A stretch of 6,499 nucleotides of DNA from Gemmatimonadales bacterium (GTDB lineage: Bacteria > Gemmatimonadota > Gemmatimonadetes > Palauibacterales > Palauibacteraceae): positions 1-6,499 of the forward strand of contig JAUWDL010000082.1 in NCBI GenBank assembly GCA_030608825.1, written 5' to 3'. Made by a program: the position numbers and the translations under genes. The notes beneath the pieces were generated by a model. It worked only from the letters and a program-made list of their open reading frames with translations. It was not told where the DNA came from and did not search any database. Positions 6,324 through 6,499 of the stretch are shown in pieces (position 1 is the first letter of the stretch; the number at the start of each line of letters is the position of its first letter).

Positions 6324-6347
6324 GGGCGGCCACGCGAACGGCCGCCC
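6324..6347. terminator. GC hairpin between convergent genes, probable bidirectional terminator
   Basis: GGGCGGCC (6324-6331) pairs perfectly with GGCCGCCC (6340-6347) around an eight-base loop. It starts nine bases after the rpsT stop. The last base of its right arm is also the last base, in the coding sense, of the stop codon of the minus-strand gene. Neither side has a good U-tract (the plus strand continues TAACGGTTCTTCT), so intrinsic termination may be weak, or the stem may chiefly protect 3' ends. Confidence 0.55.
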
Positions 6348-6499
6348 TAACGGTTCTTCTCCGAACCCTTTTCATCTCCCTCCGCCGCGGGCTCGTCCTC
6401 CAGCATCGCCGACACGGCGTCCAGACGATCGATCTCGTCCATCGATAGAGACTCGAGAAACTCGAGGTCATCCAGGTAGTCCCCATCTTCGGCCTGCGC
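6347..6499 (-). CDS. Acidic C-terminus of an unidentified protein (runs in from right edge)
   Basis: An open frame enters from the right edge and ends at TAG (6349-6347), giving 50 residues. It begins AQAEDGDYLDDLEFLESL and finishes in a polar EGDEKGSEKNR tail. Eighteen of 50 residues are Asp or Glu and only four are Lys or Arg. Leu and Met spacing across residues 9-34 suggests one or two amphipathic helices followed by a disordered tail. About three quarters of third codon positions are G or C, as in the neighbouring genes. Its stop sits at the foot of the hairpin shared with rpsT, which supports a real convergent gene. I do not recognise the family; the visible part is too short and compositionally biased to name a function. 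Confidence 0.55.
   Translation of the reverse strand, partial: AQAEDGDYLDDLEFLESLSMDEIDRLDAVSAMLEDEPAAEGDEKGSEKNR

Noticed and set aside
6067..6486. A 139-codon minus-strand frame spanning rpsT and the right-edge gene.
   Set aside because: It runs antisense through all of rpsT and across the hairpin; the other minus-strand frame at 6347-6499 has better codon composition and ends at the hairpin.
1..6499. Mobile element, CRISPR array, toxin-antitoxin pair or defence system.
   Set aside because: No terminal inverted repeats, transposase or integrase motifs, spaced repeats or recognised defence domains were seen; every gene with a recognised family is a chromosomal core or common accessory type.

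Overview
This window looks like a housekeeping stretch of a high-GC, non-model bacterial chromosome. Third codon positions are mostly G or C, spacing is very tight, and genes start with ATG, GTG and TTG. The gene set and order (site-2 protease, scpA, scpB, large-subunit pseudouridine synthase, then moxR and a DUF58 gene) suggest an environmental lineage such as Gemmatimonadota or Candidatus Eisenbacteria. That placement is only an inference from gene content, codon use and synteny. There is no sign of a phage, insertion sequence, CRISPR array, tRNA or rRNA.

Layout: seven genes read on the minus strand from about 5944 down to the left edge. In transcription order they are an M50 site-2 protease, scpA, scpB, an RluB-type 23S pseudouridine synthase, a 552-residue Rossmann-fold protein of unknown function, a MoxR AAA+ ATPase, and the first 80 codons of a DUF58 protein that runs off the left edge. 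Three junctions are 4-base stop/start overlaps (ATGA, TTGA, GTGA) and the other gaps are 10 to 50 bases, so the block looks like one operon. Divergent from it, a consensus-like sigma-70 promoter (5960-5988) drives rpsT (ribosomal protein S20, 6058-6315) on the plus strand. An 8-bp GC hairpin (6324-6347) separates rpsT from a convergent gene, of which only a 50-residue, very acidic C-terminus lies inside the right edge.

How the genes relate: ScpA and ScpB are the kleisin and winged-helix partners of the SMC condensin. The pseudouridine synthase modifies 23S rRNA, and S20 is a 30S subunit protein, so the centre and right side serve chromosome segregation and ribosome production. The protease is a conserved companion of scpAB in many phyla. 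MoxR with DUF58 is the usual opening of a chaperone-like module involving von Willebrand factor A proteins, probably continuing past the left edge. The least explained gene is the 552-residue Rossmann protein between these two groups. No intergenic gap exceeds about 115 bases; the longest, 5945-6057, holds the rpsT promoter and leader.
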